From: Tsukamurella sputi
GTDB taxonomy: Bacteria; Actinomycetota; Actinomycetes; Mycobacteriales; Mycobacteriaceae
Length of the DNA: 64,000 nt
Assembly: GCF_007858445.1 (NCBI RefSeq)
Contig: NZ_VIGV01000001.1
Location: 868,001 to 932,000 of the forward strand
Direction: 5' to 3'
Part shown: positions 8,123 to 17,055 of the stretch, piece by piece
How positions within the stretch are numbered: the first letter of the stretch is position 1
Layout of the letters: every line of letters begins with the position of its first letter
The notes under the pieces: generated by a model
What the model was told of the DNA's origin: nothing
Seen by the model: only the letters and a program-made list of their open reading frames with translations
Database searches by the model: none
Program-made: the position numbers and the translations under genes

Positions 8123-9759
8123 GCGCCGAGCTCTCGGCCGAGGCCCTCGCCTGGATCGAGGGCGACCCCGATCCGGCCACCCGCGCCGAACTCGGGGCCC
8201 TGAGCGGCGACGAACTCGCCGAGCGGTTCGCGGCGCCGCTCTCCTTCGGCACCGCCGGCCTGCGCGGCCCGGTGCGCGGCGGACCGTCGGGCATGAACGT
8301 GGCGGTGGTGACCCGCACGACGTGGGCGCTGGCCGAGTGGCTGAAGGGCAAGTGCCTGGGCGGCGGCACCGTGGTCGTGGGACGCGACGCGCGGCGCGGC
8401 TCCGAAGCCTTCTTCGCCGCGGCGACCGAGGTGCTCGCTGCGCAGGGGTTCGCAGTGGTGGCTCTGCCGGAGCCGGGGCCCACGCCGTGGGTGTCGTTCG
8501 CCACCAGGGCACTCGGCGCGGTCGCGGGCGTGCAGATCACCGCCTCGCACAATCCGCCCGCCGACAACGGCTACAAGGTCTACCTCGACGGCGGCGCCCA
8601 GCTGGTCTCGCCCGCCGACGCCGAGATCGAGAGGCTCATCGCCGCGGCACCCGCCGCCACGGCGATCGACAGGGCGACGGTGCCCGCCGATCCCCGCGCG
8701 AGCGAGGTGGTCGCGGCGTACCTGGACCGGGTCTCGTCGCTGCGCCCGGCACCGGCGGTGCCGGTGCGGATCGCGCTCACCCCGATGCACGGCGTCGGCG
8801 GGGAGGTCGCGGTGGAGGCCCTGCGCCGCAGCGGCTTCGACGACGTCCACGTGGTGGAACAGCAGTTCGCCCCGGATGGCGAGTTCCCGACGGTGACCTT
8901 CCCGAACCCCGAGGAGCCCGGCGCCTCCGACCTGTTGCTCGCGCTCGCGGAGAGCGTCGACGCCGATCTCGCCGTCGCCCTCGATCCGGACGCGGATCGG
9001 TGCGCCCTCGGTGCCCGCTTCCCCGACGGCTGGCGGATGCTCACCGGCGACGAGTCGGGCTCACTGCTCGGCGCTCACCTGCTCGACGAGCCGATCGCCG
9101 GACCGTCGAGCACCGCCGCGCCGTCGGACCCACTGGTCGCCACCACGATCGTCAGTTCGGAGCTGCTCGGCGCGATCGCGGAGGCCCGCGGGGCTCGCTA
9201 CGCGCGCACCCTGACCGGCTTCAAGAACCTGGTACGCGCCGGCGACGGACTGGTCTTCGCCTACGAGGAGGCCCTCGGCCTCTGTGTCGACCCGTCGACG
9301 GTGCGCGACAAGGACGGGATCTCCGCGGCCGTCGTGGCCGCCGGCTACGCGGCCGCCCTGAAGGCGCAGGGGCGCGGCCTGCCCGACGCGCTGGACGAGC
9401 TGTACCGCCGGCACGGCGTGTACCTGACGAGCCAGTACGCACTCCGCGTCGACGACGTGGCCCGGATCTCCGCGATCATGACCGCACTCCGCACCTCCCC
9501 GCCCGATGAAGTTGCAAACACCGCCGTAGGCTGTGAGGATCTGCTCACGGCTCGCCCCGCGACGGACGCGCTGGTGTTCCGCGGCGACGGCGTCCGGGTC
9601 ACCGTGCGGCCCTCGGGAACCGAGCCCAAGGCGAAGTTCTACCTGGAGGTGATCGAGCCCGTGACGGCCGAGAGCGACACCAGCAGTGCGCAGGCGCGCG
9701 GACGGCAGCGGCTCGCCGCGGTGACCGACACCGTGCGCGGGTGGGCGGCGCTCGGGTGA
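8119..9759 (+). CDS. pmmB: Phospho-sugar mutase (PmmB-type phosphopentomutase/phosphomannomutase)
   Basis: 546 residues, alpha-D-phosphohexomutase superfamily. The phosphoserine loop [15 protein letters not shown] is near residue 143, the magnesium loop [12 protein letters not shown] near 295, the sugar-binding loop [13 protein letters not shown] near 380, and the phosphate-binding loop [15 protein letters not shown] near 495. It interconverts sugar 1- and 6-(or 5-)phosphates; coupling to punA favours a phosphopentomutase role in nucleoside salvage, while Rv3308 is annotated as a phosphomannomutase. Start overlaps the punA stop (ATGA). Confidence 0.93.
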   Translation: MSAELSAEALAWIEGDPDPATRAELGALSGDELAERFAAPLSFGTAGLRGPVRGGPSGMNVAVVTRTTWALAEWLKGKCLGGGTVVVGRDARRGSEAFFAAATEVLAAQGFAVVALPEPGPTPWVSFATRALGAVAGVQITASHNPPADNGYKVYLDGGAQLVSPADAEIERLIAAAPAATAIDRATVPADPRASEVVAAYLDRVSSLRPAPAVPVRIALTPMHGVGGEVAVEALRRSGFDDVHVVEQQFAPDGEFPTVTFPNPEEPGASDLLLALAESVDADLAVALDPDADRCALGARFPDGWRMLTGDESGSLLGAHLLDEPIAGPSSTAAPSDPLVATTIVSSELLGAIAEARGARYARTLTGFKNLVRAGDGLVFAYEEALGLCVDPSTVRDKDGISAAVVAAGYAAALKAQGRGLPDALDELYRRHGVYLTSQYALRVDDVARISAIMTALRTSPPDEVANTAVGCEDLLTARPATDALVFRGDGVRVTVRPSGTEPKAKFYLEVIEPVTAESDTSSAQARGRQRLAAVTDTVRGWAALG

Positions 9760-10298
9760 CTGGACCCGCACGCCCGGCCGATCCCGCGCGGAACCGGGTC
9801 ATCGCCGTGTCGGTGCTGGCCGGGGTGCTGATCGTGGTCGCCGCGGCCGTCGCTGCGACGGCGTACGTCAGCAACGAGACCCCGTCCGCACCGGCCCGGG
9901 CCGCCGCGACGTCACCGTCGGGTTCGTCCGCACCCGCCCCGGCCTCGTCGTCCGCGACGTCCGCATCGACGGTGCCGGCGCCGTCGATCCCCGGGACGGA
10001 CGCACTGGGCTTCCTCGGCACCCAGGCGCGCTGCGCCGACGGCGACAGCGCGCGCATGATGGTCTTGACCGCCGCCTCGCAGGCGGTCGTCTGCGACCGT
10101 GGGGGCGCCCTGTACTACGCGGGCTGGCGCATCGACACCGGCACCGGGACGCGCATCGAGGGCGTCCTGCCGGCCGGCCCCGGCTGGGTCGCGCGGGCAC
10201 CCGACGCCACGATCAACATCACGCCCGCCGGACTGGTGATCAGCGCGGCGAACGGCGAGTTCACCGAACCCGCGACGGGCTTCTGGGCAGCTCCCTGA
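9756..10298 (+). CDS. Membrane-anchored extracytoplasmic protein of unknown function
   Basis: About 180 residues from GTG 9756, which overlaps the pmmB stop by 4 nt. One membrane helix (VIAVSVLAGVLIVVAAAVAA, about residues 15-35) follows a short Arg-containing cytoplasmic head. A Ser/Ala/Pro-rich linker comes next, then a compact C-terminal domain of about 100 residues with a probable disulfide pair (QARCADGDSARM and VVCDRGG). I do not recognise the domain. Type II membrane protein or uncleaved signal anchor. Ends 6 bp before the convergent upp gene. Confidence 0.75.
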   Translation: MTGPARPADPARNRVIAVSVLAGVLIVVAAAVAATAYVSNETPSAPARAAATSPSGSSAPAPASSSATSASTVPAPSIPGTDALGFLGTQARCADGDSARMMVLTAASQAVVCDRGGALYYAGWRIDTGTGTRIEGVLPAGPGWVARAPDATINITPAGLVISAANGEFTEPATGFWAAP

Positions 10299-10304
10299 CC
10301 CGGA

Positions 10305-10934
10305 TCAGGTCCAGCGCGGGCCGAACTGGCGATCGCCGGCGTCGCCCAGGCCGGGGCGGATGTAGGCGTTCTCGTCGAGTCCGCGGTCCACGGTGGCCGT
10401 GACCAGGCGGACCGGATGACCGCAGTCGGCGAGCGCCTGCACGCCCTGCGGTGCCGCGACCACGCACACCGCCGTCACGTCGGTGGCGCCGCGCTGCGCG
10501 AGGAGGCCGAGCGTCTCCACCATCGAACCGCCGGTGGCGAGCATGGGATCGAGCACGAACACGGGGCGGCCGGCGAGATCGGCGGGCAGCGACTGGAAGT
10601 AGGGCTCCGGCACGTGGGTCTCCTCGTTGCGGCCCATCCCGACGAAGCCCACCTGCGACTCGGGGAGCATCGCGTGCGCCTGGTCGACCATGCCCAGGCC
10701 GGCGCGGAGCACGGGCACCAGCAGCGGCGGCGCGGCGAGCGCGGCACCGTCGGTCTCCTCCAGCGGGGTGGTCACCTTCACAGCGGCGACCGCCGCCTCG
10801 CGCATGGCCTCGTAGACCAGCATCTGGGTGAGCTCCTTGAGCGCTGCGCGGAAGGAGGCGTTGTCGGTGGCCTCCGCGCGGAGCGCGGTGAGGCGGACGG
10901 CGGCCAGGGGGTGGTCGACCACGGTGATCTGCAT
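10305..10934 (-). CDS. upp: Uracil phosphoribosyltransferase
   Basis: 209 residues. Converts uracil and PRPP to UMP. The PRPP-binding loop [18 protein letters not shown] is near residue 125, and the C-terminal uracil-binding region ([17 protein letters not shown]) is intact. The N-terminus ([10 protein letters not shown]) fits the family, and the ATG at 10934 has a leaderless -10 directly upstream, supporting this start over longer alternatives. Position matches Rv3309c in the salvage cluster. Confidence 0.96.
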   Translation of the reverse strand: MQITVVDHPLAAVRLTALRAEATDNASFRAALKELTQMLVYEAMREAAVAAVKVTTPLEETDGAALAAPPLLVPVLRAGLGMVDQAHAMLPESQVGFVGMGRNEETHVPEPYFQSLPADLAGRPVFVLDPMLATGGSMVETLGLLAQRGATDVTAVCVVAAPQGVQALADCGHPVRLVTATVDRGLDENAYIRPGLGDAGDRQFGPRWT

Positions 10935-10940
10935 GCCGCC

Positions 10941-10946
10941 AGCGTA
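10941..10946 (-). promoter_or_regulatory. Leaderless promoter -10 of upp
   Basis: TACGCT on the minus strand lies 6 nt before the upp ATG. It fits the TANNNT-N6-8-ATG pattern seen across this window. Confidence 0.5.
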
Positions 10947-10997
10947 TCGGGAACCGTGCGCACCCCTGAGGCGTCCAATCAATGAGGGGGTATTGCG

Positions 10998-11312
10998 ATG
11001 GAACCGTTTCACATGACGACGGGCGCGGTGACCGCGGCCGGGAGCGAGCTGGGATCGCTGGCGACGGCCGTCTCCGCCGCCACGGGGGCGGGCGCGGTCT
11101 CGGCGGCGGCACTCACGCCGGTCCTCGGAGTCGTCGGCGGCGACTATCTCGCGGAACTGCTGGGGGCCGTCACGGCGGCCGATGCCGAGGTCGCGCGGCT
11201 GGCGGCGTTCTACGCATCGGCGTCGGTGAGCGCCGTCCGGACGGTGGCCTCGGCCGTCGCCGCCGACGCGGGTGGCGCGGGGGCGCTGCTCGGGCTGCTG
11301 GGCGCGCCGTGA
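10998..11312 (+). CDS. Type VII secretion-target-like (EspC/WXG100-family-like) small protein
   Basis: 104 residues, almost entirely Ala/Val/Ser/Gly-rich helices ([20 protein letters not shown]...) with a helix-turn-helix hairpin arrangement, no signal peptide and no Cys. It resembles actinobacterial type VII secretion targets (EspC-like), though a strict WxG turn is not visible. A GAGGGGG ribosome site precedes ATG 10998; MTTGAV at 11013 is an alternative start. The stop overlaps the NlpC/P60 gene by 4 nt, so the pair is coupled and may be co-secreted (inference). Confidence 0.65.
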   Translation: MEPFHMTTGAVTAAGSELGSLATAVSAATGAGAVSAAALTPVLGVVGGDYLAELLGAVTAADAEVARLAAFYASASVSAVRTVASAVAADAGGAGALLGLLGAP

Positions 11313-12487
11313 GCGGCATCGTCACGGCGCTGGCGGCGCCGCTGCGCGCCCTGCTCGACGCGTTCGGTTCCGGCGATCTCACAACTGCGGGGGTCGACGC
11401 CGCGATCCGCGCCATCGAGACGGAACTGGCGCGGGTGAGCGCACAGACGGGGACGACCGCGGTCACCGTCAGCCGGGAGTGGACCGGGATCGATGCCACC
11501 ACGGCGCAGGCCACGCTCGGCGACGGCGGCACCGCGGCGGGCGCGCTGTCGCAGCACACCGGCGCGATCCGCCAGTCGGTCACGGCGGCGGCCGACGTGG
11601 TGAGCCGTGGCCGCACGCGGCTGCAGGCCGTGCTCGATTCGTTCGTGAGCAAGGCCGAGGCGGCGGACCCGTCGCTCCTGAACCCCACGGGGCTGATCGC
11701 GGTGCTGACGCTCGCGGCGGATCACCTGCAACAGGCCCTCGACGTGCTGCGCACCGTGCGCGAGGAGCTCGACGGCGAGACCGGCACCGTCTCCGGACTC
11801 GCGGAGAGCACCCCGAGCGCGCCGGGCACCGTCGACGGCGGCGCGGCCACCACGCCCGCATCGACCACCGCCGCGGCCACGCCGACCGCGACGTCCCCGA
11901 GCGGTGCGGGCACCGGGTCCGGATCCGGCTCCGCTGGCGGCGGTTCCTCGCCGATCGGCGCTCTCACCTCCGCCCTCACCGGGAGCGGGAACCGCACCGG
12001 CTCCGGCAAGGGCGGCGGAAAGGGCTCGGGCGCGCAGACGGCGTCCGCCTCGCGCCGGTTCGGCAGGACGACGGTCACCGCCGACGGCAAAGGCGGCTAC
12101 GACGTGCGCCTCCCCGACGGCACCGTCGTGAAGGCGCCCAACGCGAGGGCCGCCGCCGCGGTGCAGGCCGCGCTCACGCAACTGGGCGTGCCCTACGCGT
12201 GGGGCGGAACGACACCAGGTGTCGGGCTCGACTGCAGCGGATTCACCCAGTGGGCGTACCGGCAGGCGGGCATCGAACTGCCGCGCCTCGCCGACCAGCA
12301 GGCGGTGGGTGCGGCCGTCTCCGCGTCGGATCTGCGCCCCGGCGATCTGGCGGTGTGGAGCGGACACGTCGCCATGGTGATCGGCGACGGGAGAATGATC
12401 GAGGCGGGCGATCCGGTGCAGATATCCGCGGTGCGCACCGACAACATCGGGCAGCAGTTCCACGGCTTCTTCCGCCCCACCGGCTGA
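11309..12487 (+). CDS. NlpC/P60 cell-wall endopeptidase (C40) with WXG100-like N-terminal region
   Basis: 392 residues from GTG 11309. Residues 1-140 are helical and contain [12 protein letters not shown], a WxG-like turn as in ESX-family hairpins. A Gly/Ser/Thr-rich linker of about 100 residues follows. The C-terminal 120 residues are an NlpC/P60 domain with catalytic Cys309 ([12 protein letters not shown]) and His353 ([11 protein letters not shown]). There is no Sec signal peptide, so type VII export is likely. The probable role is cleavage of peptidoglycan stem peptides during growth or division. It is translationally coupled to the preceding small protein. Confidence 0.85.
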   Translation: MSGIVTALAAPLRALLDAFGSGDLTTAGVDAAIRAIETELARVSAQTGTTAVTVSREWTGIDATTAQATLGDGGTAAGALSQHTGAIRQSVTAAADVVSRGRTRLQAVLDSFVSKAEAADPSLLNPTGLIAVLTLAADHLQQALDVLRTVREELDGETGTVSGLAESTPSAPGTVDGGAATTPASTTAAATPTATSPSGAGTGSGSGSAGGGSSPIGALTSALTGSGNRTGSGKGGGKGSGAQTASASRRFGRTTVTADGKGGYDVRLPDGTVVKAPNARAAAAVQAALTQLGVPYAWGGTTPGVGLDCSGFTQWAYRQAGIELPRLADQQAVGAAVSASDLRPGDLAVWSGHVAMVIGDGRMIEAGDPVQISAVRTDNIGQQFHGFFRPTG

Positions 12488-12537
12488 GCCCCTCGACGGT
12501 GACATCCTCCAGCCGACGCGGAGGCGGCCCGGTGCAC

Positions 12538-12543
12538 TACGCT
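12538..12543 (+). promoter_or_regulatory. Leaderless promoter -10 of the Rv3311-like gene
   Basis: TACGCT is followed by 7 nt and then the ATG at 12551; no ribosome site. It decides the start of the 430-residue protein. Confidence 0.5.
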
Positions 12544-12550
12544 GGGCGCC

Positions 12551-13843
12551 ATGGCGTCTGACATCGTCCCGATCGAACTCGGCCTCACCGACGGCCCGGT
12601 GTACACCCTCTGGGCACCGCGCTGGCGTGACGGGGAGGACGAATGGGAGGCCTTCCTGGGCCTCGACGAGGACCTGTACGGCTTCTCCTCGGTCGCCGAG
12701 CTGGTGGCCTTCGCCCGCAGCGGCAAGGCGAACGACCTCGACGATCACCCGGCCTGGGAGGCCCTGACCACCCTGCCCGCCGAGGCCTTCGTCCCGCGCG
12801 ACGACCGCCGATTCGACCTGATCTCGGTGCCCGAACTGGCGGCCGAGGAGCCCACGCCCGAGGTGATCGCCGAGCTCGAGGACACCCTTGAGATCGTGAG
12901 CCTGATCGGCGAGGTCTGCGAGCTGATCGACGTCACCAAGTTCTTCAACGGCAACCCCGTGCTCGGCACCGTCCGGATCGGCACTCGCAACTTCGAGGGT
13001 CGCGAGGGCGCGGAGATGTGGCACAAGGTGGGCCAGATCATCAGCCGCAAGTGGGACGACGTGGTCGACGCTATCGAGGGTGTCGTCAGCACCCCCGAGG
13101 TCGACGCGGCGGCCACCGCCACCGCGCAGGAGGAGCTGACCGCGGCCGCCGAGCGGGCGGCCGCACTCGCCGTCGACGACGACGACGAGCTCGACACCGA
13201 CCTCGACGACCTGGACGACGACCTCGACACCGACGACGAGGCGGACGACGCGGACGAGGACGCCGCCGAGGACGACGAGGAGTTCGAGGAGGACGACTCC
13301 TTCTGGGGGCAGGTCGGGATCGACCCCATCAAGATCATCACCTCCACCGGCGAGTACTACACGCTGCGCTGCTACCTCGACGACAACCCAGTCTTCCTGG
13401 GCCGCAAGGGCAAGATCTTCGTCTTCGACTCCGAGGGCGCCCTGGCGCGCTACCTCGCGGACGACGACGACACGGACCTGTCGTCCGTCTCCACCTACGA
13501 CGAGGTGCGCGTGGCCGCGACCGACGGCTCGCTGGAGATCGACGTCTACGACGACAACGTCTACGTGCTGCCGGGGATCGGCGAGGACATCGCCGACGGT
13601 CCGCGGCGCATCGACCGCGACCAGCTGGACCTCGCGGTGGAACTGCTGCTCGATTCCGCCGATTTCGCCGGTGACGGGTCGGTGCGCGACGCGCTGCGTC
13701 CCACCACCCCGCTGGGCTTCTTCGTCTCCTACGCGCTCGATCCGCAGCCGCGGCGCCTGGCACCGTCGGGCCCGTTCGACAACGAGGCCGAGGCGTGGCG
13801 GGCCCTCGAGCACGATTTCGAGGACCGGCTCACCTCCAAGTAG
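12551..13843 (+). CDS. Rv3311-like conserved cytosolic protein with acidic linker
   Basis: 430 residues, no signal peptide or membrane segment. An N-terminal domain (1-185; VYTLWAPRWRDGEDEWEAFL near residue 17) is joined to a C-terminal domain (about 255-430; DPIKIITSTGEYYTLRCYLD) by a linker of about 50 residues that is nearly all Asp, Glu and Ala. Length and place between upp and add match M. tuberculosis Rv3311, whose function I do not know. The acidic linker may be a disordered tether or nucleic-acid mimic (speculation). It ends in a shared terminator with the convergent add gene. Confidence 0.85.
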   Translation: MASDIVPIELGLTDGPVYTLWAPRWRDGEDEWEAFLGLDEDLYGFSSVAELVAFARSGKANDLDDHPAWEALTTLPAEAFVPRDDRRFDLISVPELAAEEPTPEVIAELEDTLEIVSLIGEVCELIDVTKFFNGNPVLGTVRIGTRNFEGREGAEMWHKVGQIISRKWDDVVDAIEGVVSTPEVDAAATATAQEELTAAAERAAALAVDDDDELDTDLDDLDDDLDTDDEADDADEDAAEDDEEFEEDDSFWGQVGIDPIKIITSTGEYYTLRCYLDDNPVFLGRKGKIFVFDSEGALARYLADDDDTDLSSVSTYDEVRVAATDGSLEIDVYDDNVYVLPGIGEDIADGPRRIDRDQLDLAVELLLDSADFAGDGSVRDALRPTTPLGFFVSYALDPQPRRLAPSGPFDNEAEAWRALEHDFEDRLTSK

Positions 13844-13849
13844 CCCCGC

Positions 13850-13875
13850 ACCCCGCGGCACACCGGCCGCGGGGT
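13850..13875. terminator. Bidirectional terminator between the Rv3311-like gene and add
   Basis: A perfect 10-bp stem (ACCCCGCGGC / GCCGCGGGGT) with a 6-nt loop sits in the 54-bp gap between convergent genes. There is no U-tract, as is common for actinobacterial hairpins. Confidence 0.6.
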
Positions 13876-13897
13876 ACCGGGGGCTGGACGCCGGGCG

Positions 13898-15016
13898 TCA
13901 CCCGATGAGCACCGCGAAGCCCGGTTTGATCACGTCGTCGATGATCGCGAGCCGCTCGTCGAAGGGCAGGAACGCCGACTTCATGGCGTTGATCGTGAAG
14001 CGCTGCAGATCGCTCCAGCCGTAGCCGAAGGTCTCGACCAGCTTGAGCATCTCCGCGCTCATCGTGGTGTCGCTCATCAGGCGGTTGTCGGTGTTCACCG
14101 TGACACGGAAACGCAACTGCGCCAACAGGTTGAACGGATGCTCCTCCAGCGAGGCCACCGCACCCGTCTGGACGTTGGAGCTCGGGCACATCTCGAGCGG
14201 GATCCGCGCGTCCCGCACCCGGGCGGCCACCCGGCCCAGCTGCGCACCGGAGAAGTCCGTGGAGCCCGGCTCGACGCCCGTGATGTCGTCGACGATCCGC
14301 ACGCCGTGGCCGAGCCGGTCGCAGCCGCAGAAGGCCAGCGCCTCGTGGATCGACGGCAGGCCGAAGGCCTCGCCCGCGTGAATGGTGAAGGGCGCCGAGT
14401 GATCCCGCATGTACTCGAAGGCGTCGAGGTGGCGGCTGGGCGGGAAGCCCGCCTCCGCGCCGGCGATGTCGAAACCGACGGCGCCGCGGTCGCGCCAGCG
14501 CACGGTGAGCTCCGCGATCTCCCGTGAGCGGGCCGCGTGCCGCATGGCGGTCACCAGGCATCGCACCACGATCGGCCGGCCGGCGGTACGCGCCGCGGAC
14601 TCGCCCGCGGCGAAGCCCTCGAGCACCGCCTCCATCACCTCGTCGAGCGACAGTCCCCGCTCCGTGTGCTGCTCGGGCGCGAACCGCACCTCGGCGTAGA
14701 CCACACCGTCGGCCGCCAGGTCCTCAGCGCACTCGCGGGCCACCCGCGACAGCGCTGCGGGCGTCTGCATCACCCCGACGGTGTGCTCGAAGGTCTCCAG
14801 GTACTTCACGAGCGAACCCGAATCGGCCGCGTCCCGGAACCACGCCGCCAGCTCGGGTTCGGTCGAAGCGGGCAGTGCGTCGTACCCCGTCTCGGCGGCG
14901 AGCTCGAGGACGGTCGCGGGCCGCAGCCCACCGTCGAGGTGATCGTGCAGCAGCACCTTGGGGGCGCGGCGCAGGGCGTGGATGTCGATGGGGGTCGGGC
15001 CGAGGGGATTCGCCAT
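13898..15016 (-). CDS. add: Adenosine deaminase
   Basis: 372 residues. Hydrolytic deamination of (deoxy)adenosine to (deoxy)inosine, which feeds punA. Zinc ligands: HDHLDGG near residue 24, IHAGEAFG near 215 (with catalytic Glu), and DRLGHG near 240; the late Asp ligand is in [11 protein letters not shown] near 310. The ATG at 15016 is chosen because a leaderless -10 (TACGTT) is 6 nt upstream; the extension to 15049 adds 11 unlikely residues. Homologue of Rv3313c. Confidence 0.94.
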   Translation of the reverse strand: MANPLGPTPIDIHALRRAPKVLLHDHLDGGLRPATVLELAAETGYDALPASTEPELAAWFRDAADSGSLVKYLETFEHTVGVMQTPAALSRVARECAEDLAADGVVYAEVRFAPEQHTERGLSLDEVMEAVLEGFAAGESAARTAGRPIVVRCLVTAMRHAARSREIAELTVRWRDRGAVGFDIAGAEAGFPPSRHLDAFEYMRDHSAPFTIHAGEAFGLPSIHEALAFCGCDRLGHGVRIVDDITGVEPGSTDFSGAQLGRVAARVRDARIPLEMCPSSNVQTGAVASLEEHPFNLLAQLRFRVTVNTDNRLMSDTTMSAEMLKLVETFGYGWSDLQRFTINAMKSAFLPFDERLAIIDDVIKPGFAVLIG

Positions 15017-15022
15017 AGGCTC

Positions 15023-15028
15023 AACGTA
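15023..15028 (-). promoter_or_regulatory. Leaderless promoter -10 of add
   Basis: TACGTT on the minus strand is 6 nt before the chosen ATG and supports that start. Confidence 0.5.
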
Positions 15029-15060
15029 CCGGCTACCGGTGCGTAGCACCGCCGACGCGG

Positions 15061-15687
15061 CTACCGCTCCGTGAGATAGGTGAGGATGGCGCGGACGCGC
15101 CGGTTGCCCTCCTCCGGCGGCAGGTCCAGCTTGGCGAAGATGTTCGCCACGTGCTTGGCGACCGCGGCGTCCGAGACCACCAGTGCCGCCGCGATCTCGG
15201 TGTTGCTCCGGCCCTCCGCCATCAGCGCGAGCACCTCGCCCTCGCGGGGAGTCAGGCGGTCGAGCACCGTCGGGGTGAACATCTTCGAGACCACCTCCGG
15301 ATCGACCACCACTCCCCCGCCGGCCACGGTGTCGAGGGCGCGCAGGAAGTCGTCCACCCGACCGACCCGCTCCTTGAGCAGGTAGCCGACGCCGCCGCCC
15401 GACTCCAGCAGCCGACGCGCGTACGCGGCGGCGACGTACTGCGACAGCACCAGCACCGGCAGGTCCGCGCGGCCGGCGCGCAGTTCCAGCGCCGCCCGCA
15501 GCCCGTCGTCGCCGTGTCCGGGCGGCATCCGCACGTCCGTCACCACCAGGTCGACGCTCGCGGGATCCACGGTGCGCAGGGCATCGGCATCGGCGAGCAG
15601 ACCGACCACCTCGTGGCCGGCCCGCTCGACGATCCGCTGCAGCCCCTCGGCCAGCAGCACCGAGTCTTCGGCGATCACGATCCGCAT
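15061..15687 (-). CDS. NarL/LuxR-type response regulator
   Basis: 208 residues. Receiver domain 1-120: acidic pocket near [11 protein letters not shown], phospho-acceptor Asp in [11 protein letters not shown] near residue 55, Ser at the usual Thr switch (VLVLSQY), Lys in YLLKERVG. C-terminal LuxR HTH about 145-205 ([33 protein letters not shown]). Partner of the upstream histidine kinase, 10 bp away on the same strand. It also has its own candidate leaderless -10, so it may be transcribed separately as well. Target genes unknown. Confidence 0.92.
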   Translation of the reverse strand: MRIVIAEDSVLLAEGLQRIVERAGHEVVGLLADADALRTVDPASVDLVVTDVRMPPGHGDDGLRAALELRAGRADLPVLVLSQYVAAAYARRLLESGGGVGYLLKERVGRVDDFLRALDTVAGGGVVVDPEVVSKMFTPTVLDRLTPREGEVLALMAEGRSNTEIAAALVVSDAAVAKHVANIFAKLDLPPEEGNRRVRAILTYLTER

Positions 15688-15694
15688 CGTTCGC

Positions 15695-15700
15695 AGACTA
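15695..15700 (-). promoter_or_regulatory. Leaderless promoter -10 of the response regulator
   Basis: TAGTCT on the minus strand is 7 nt before the ATG at 15687 and overlaps the kinase stop codon, suggesting independent regulator expression. Confidence 0.4.
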
Positions 15701-16957
15701 CGACACCGCCTTCGCCCAGTAGAGCGTGGTGGGTCCTCCGGGCGGGCTGAGGATCGTGAGCGTCGCGCCGATCGCCTCGGCCCGCTCGACGAGGCCCGCG
15801 AGCCCGGTGCCGCGCGCCGGGTCGGCGCCGCCGGCACCGTCGTCCATGACGGTCATGGAGACCCCGAGCACGCCCGCCGCGAAGGTGATCCAGACCTGCC
15901 CCGCCCCACCGTGCTTGATCGCATTGGTGACAGCCTCGCTGGCGGTGTAGTACATGGCCTGCTCGATGTCGGCGGGCAGACGCCGGCCGGGCTCCCAGCC
16001 CTCGCCGGCGGTCACGTCCACCCGGATAGCGCCGCCGAGCTCGGCGCACGCGGCCTCGACCCCGGCATCGTCGAGCACCTGCGGGTGCACACCGCGCACG
16101 GTGTCCCGGAGGCCGGCCATGGCCCGCTCGAGCCGTGCCTGCGCCTCGACGACCTGGGCGCGCACCGCATCGTCGGTCTCCGTGGACAGGCTCTGCTGCA
16201 GCTCGCCGAGCTGCAGCGAGAGGCTCGCCAGATCCTGCTGCGGCCCGTCGTGCAGATCGCGCTCGATACGGCGGCGCTCCCCCTCGAAGGAGTGCACCAG
16301 CACGCCGCGCGAGGCCTCCAGTGTGCTGACCCGACGACGCAGTTCCTCCTCCGTGGGGCCGAGCAGCAGCCGCGCGCCCGCGGCCTGCATCACCGAGACG
16401 GCGTAGGTCACGTACAGGGCGACGGCGCAGAGCACCGCGCCGAGGGCGCCGAAGAAGGCCTCGCTGACGATGCCCCGCACCGCGACGCCCATGACGTTCA
16501 CGTCGTCGGAGACGAAGGGCGCGACGAGCAGCCCGACACCGACGATCCAGCCGAACACCGCGCCCATGAAGACGACGGGCGTGAGGACCGCCAGGATCAG
16601 GGAGTACGCCACCTCGCGCCACGTGGCGCGCTCGCCGAGGCGCGCCCCCGCGCGGGTCGAGAGGTCACCGGAGACGGGCGGATGTGGGTCGCCGATCGCC
16701 GGCGCGCCGAGCCAGGCGACGCGGCGTCGTTCCAGCTTCGCCAGCGCGAAGGACCATGCCGGCGCGAAGGGCAGCAGCACCACCATCGCGTAGAGGAAGA
16801 ACACGGCCCACCCGAGGACCATCGACACGGCGAAGTACGCCAGGGCGCGCCACGGCGCGGAGGTCGTGAGGAAGTGCAGGGGCTCGCGCAGTGGCGCGGC
16901 CAGGGCGCCGCTCTCGCGCTCGCGCTGCGCCGGGGACGGGGTCACGGTTTCGATCAT
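15698..16957 (-). CDS. Sensor histidine kinase (HisKA_3/NarX-type)
   Basis: 419 residues. N-terminal membrane region with about four helices: FAVSMVLGWAVFFLYAMVVL near 45, then VAYSLILAVLTPVVFMGAVF and two more to about 190. A soluble linker follows, then the dimerisation/phosphoacceptor box ERRRIERDLHDGPQQDL with His near residue 247. The ATPase domain has NAIKHGG near 340 and DDGAGG near 370. No large extracellular sensor loop is present, so it probably senses a membrane or envelope signal. The ATG at 16957 is supported by a leaderless -10 upstream. Confidence 0.9.
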   Translation of the reverse strand: MIETVTPSPAQRERESGALAAPLREPLHFLTTSAPWRALAYFAVSMVLGWAVFFLYAMVVLLPFAPAWSFALAKLERRRVAWLGAPAIGDPHPPVSGDLSTRAGARLGERATWREVAYSLILAVLTPVVFMGAVFGWIVGVGLLVAPFVSDDVNVMGVAVRGIVSEAFFGALGAVLCAVALYVTYAVSVMQAAGARLLLGPTEEELRRRVSTLEASRGVLVHSFEGERRRIERDLHDGPQQDLASLSLQLGELQQSLSTETDDAVRAQVVEAQARLERAMAGLRDTVRGVHPQVLDDAGVEAACAELGGAIRVDVTAGEGWEPGRRLPADIEQAMYYTASEAVTNAIKHGGAGQVWITFAAGVLGVSMTVMDDGAGGADPARGTGLAGLVERAEAIGATLTILSPPGGPTTLYWAKAVS

Positions 16958-16964
16958 GCCGTAG

Positions 16965-16970
16965 ACGCTA
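16965..16970 (-). promoter_or_regulatory. Leaderless promoter -10 of the histidine kinase
   Basis: TAGCGT on the minus strand, 7 nt before the ATG. The same CTAGCGT-nn-ACGGC-ATG string precedes the divergent gene at 17056. Confidence 0.5.
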
Positions 16971-16983
16971 GGTCCGCGACGGC

Positions 16984-16998
16984 GACCAGTCGCTGGTC
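16984..16998. promoter_or_regulatory. Palindrome between the divergent kinase and hydroxyacid dehydrogenase promoters
   Basis: GACCAG / CTGGTC with a 3-nt centre, in the 98-bp divergent region. It is a candidate operator for a dimeric regulator, perhaps the neighbouring response regulator. Confidence 0.3.
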
Positions 16999-17042
16999 CC
17001 AGCGGGAGAATCGGCGGTGGTGCCAGCACTACCCCGGGCCAC

Positions 17043-17048
17043 TAGCGT
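17043..17048 (+). promoter_or_regulatory. Leaderless promoter -10 of the hydroxyacid dehydrogenase
   Basis: TAGCGT followed by 7 nt and ATG 17056; mirrors the kinase promoter on the other strand. Confidence 0.5.
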
Positions 17049-17055
17049 GGACGGC

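Noticed and set aside
11210-13861. An 883-codon minus-strand frame over the NlpC/P60 and Rv3311-like genes
   Set aside because: It crosses two well-supported plus-strand genes and a terminator and has no recognisable domain.
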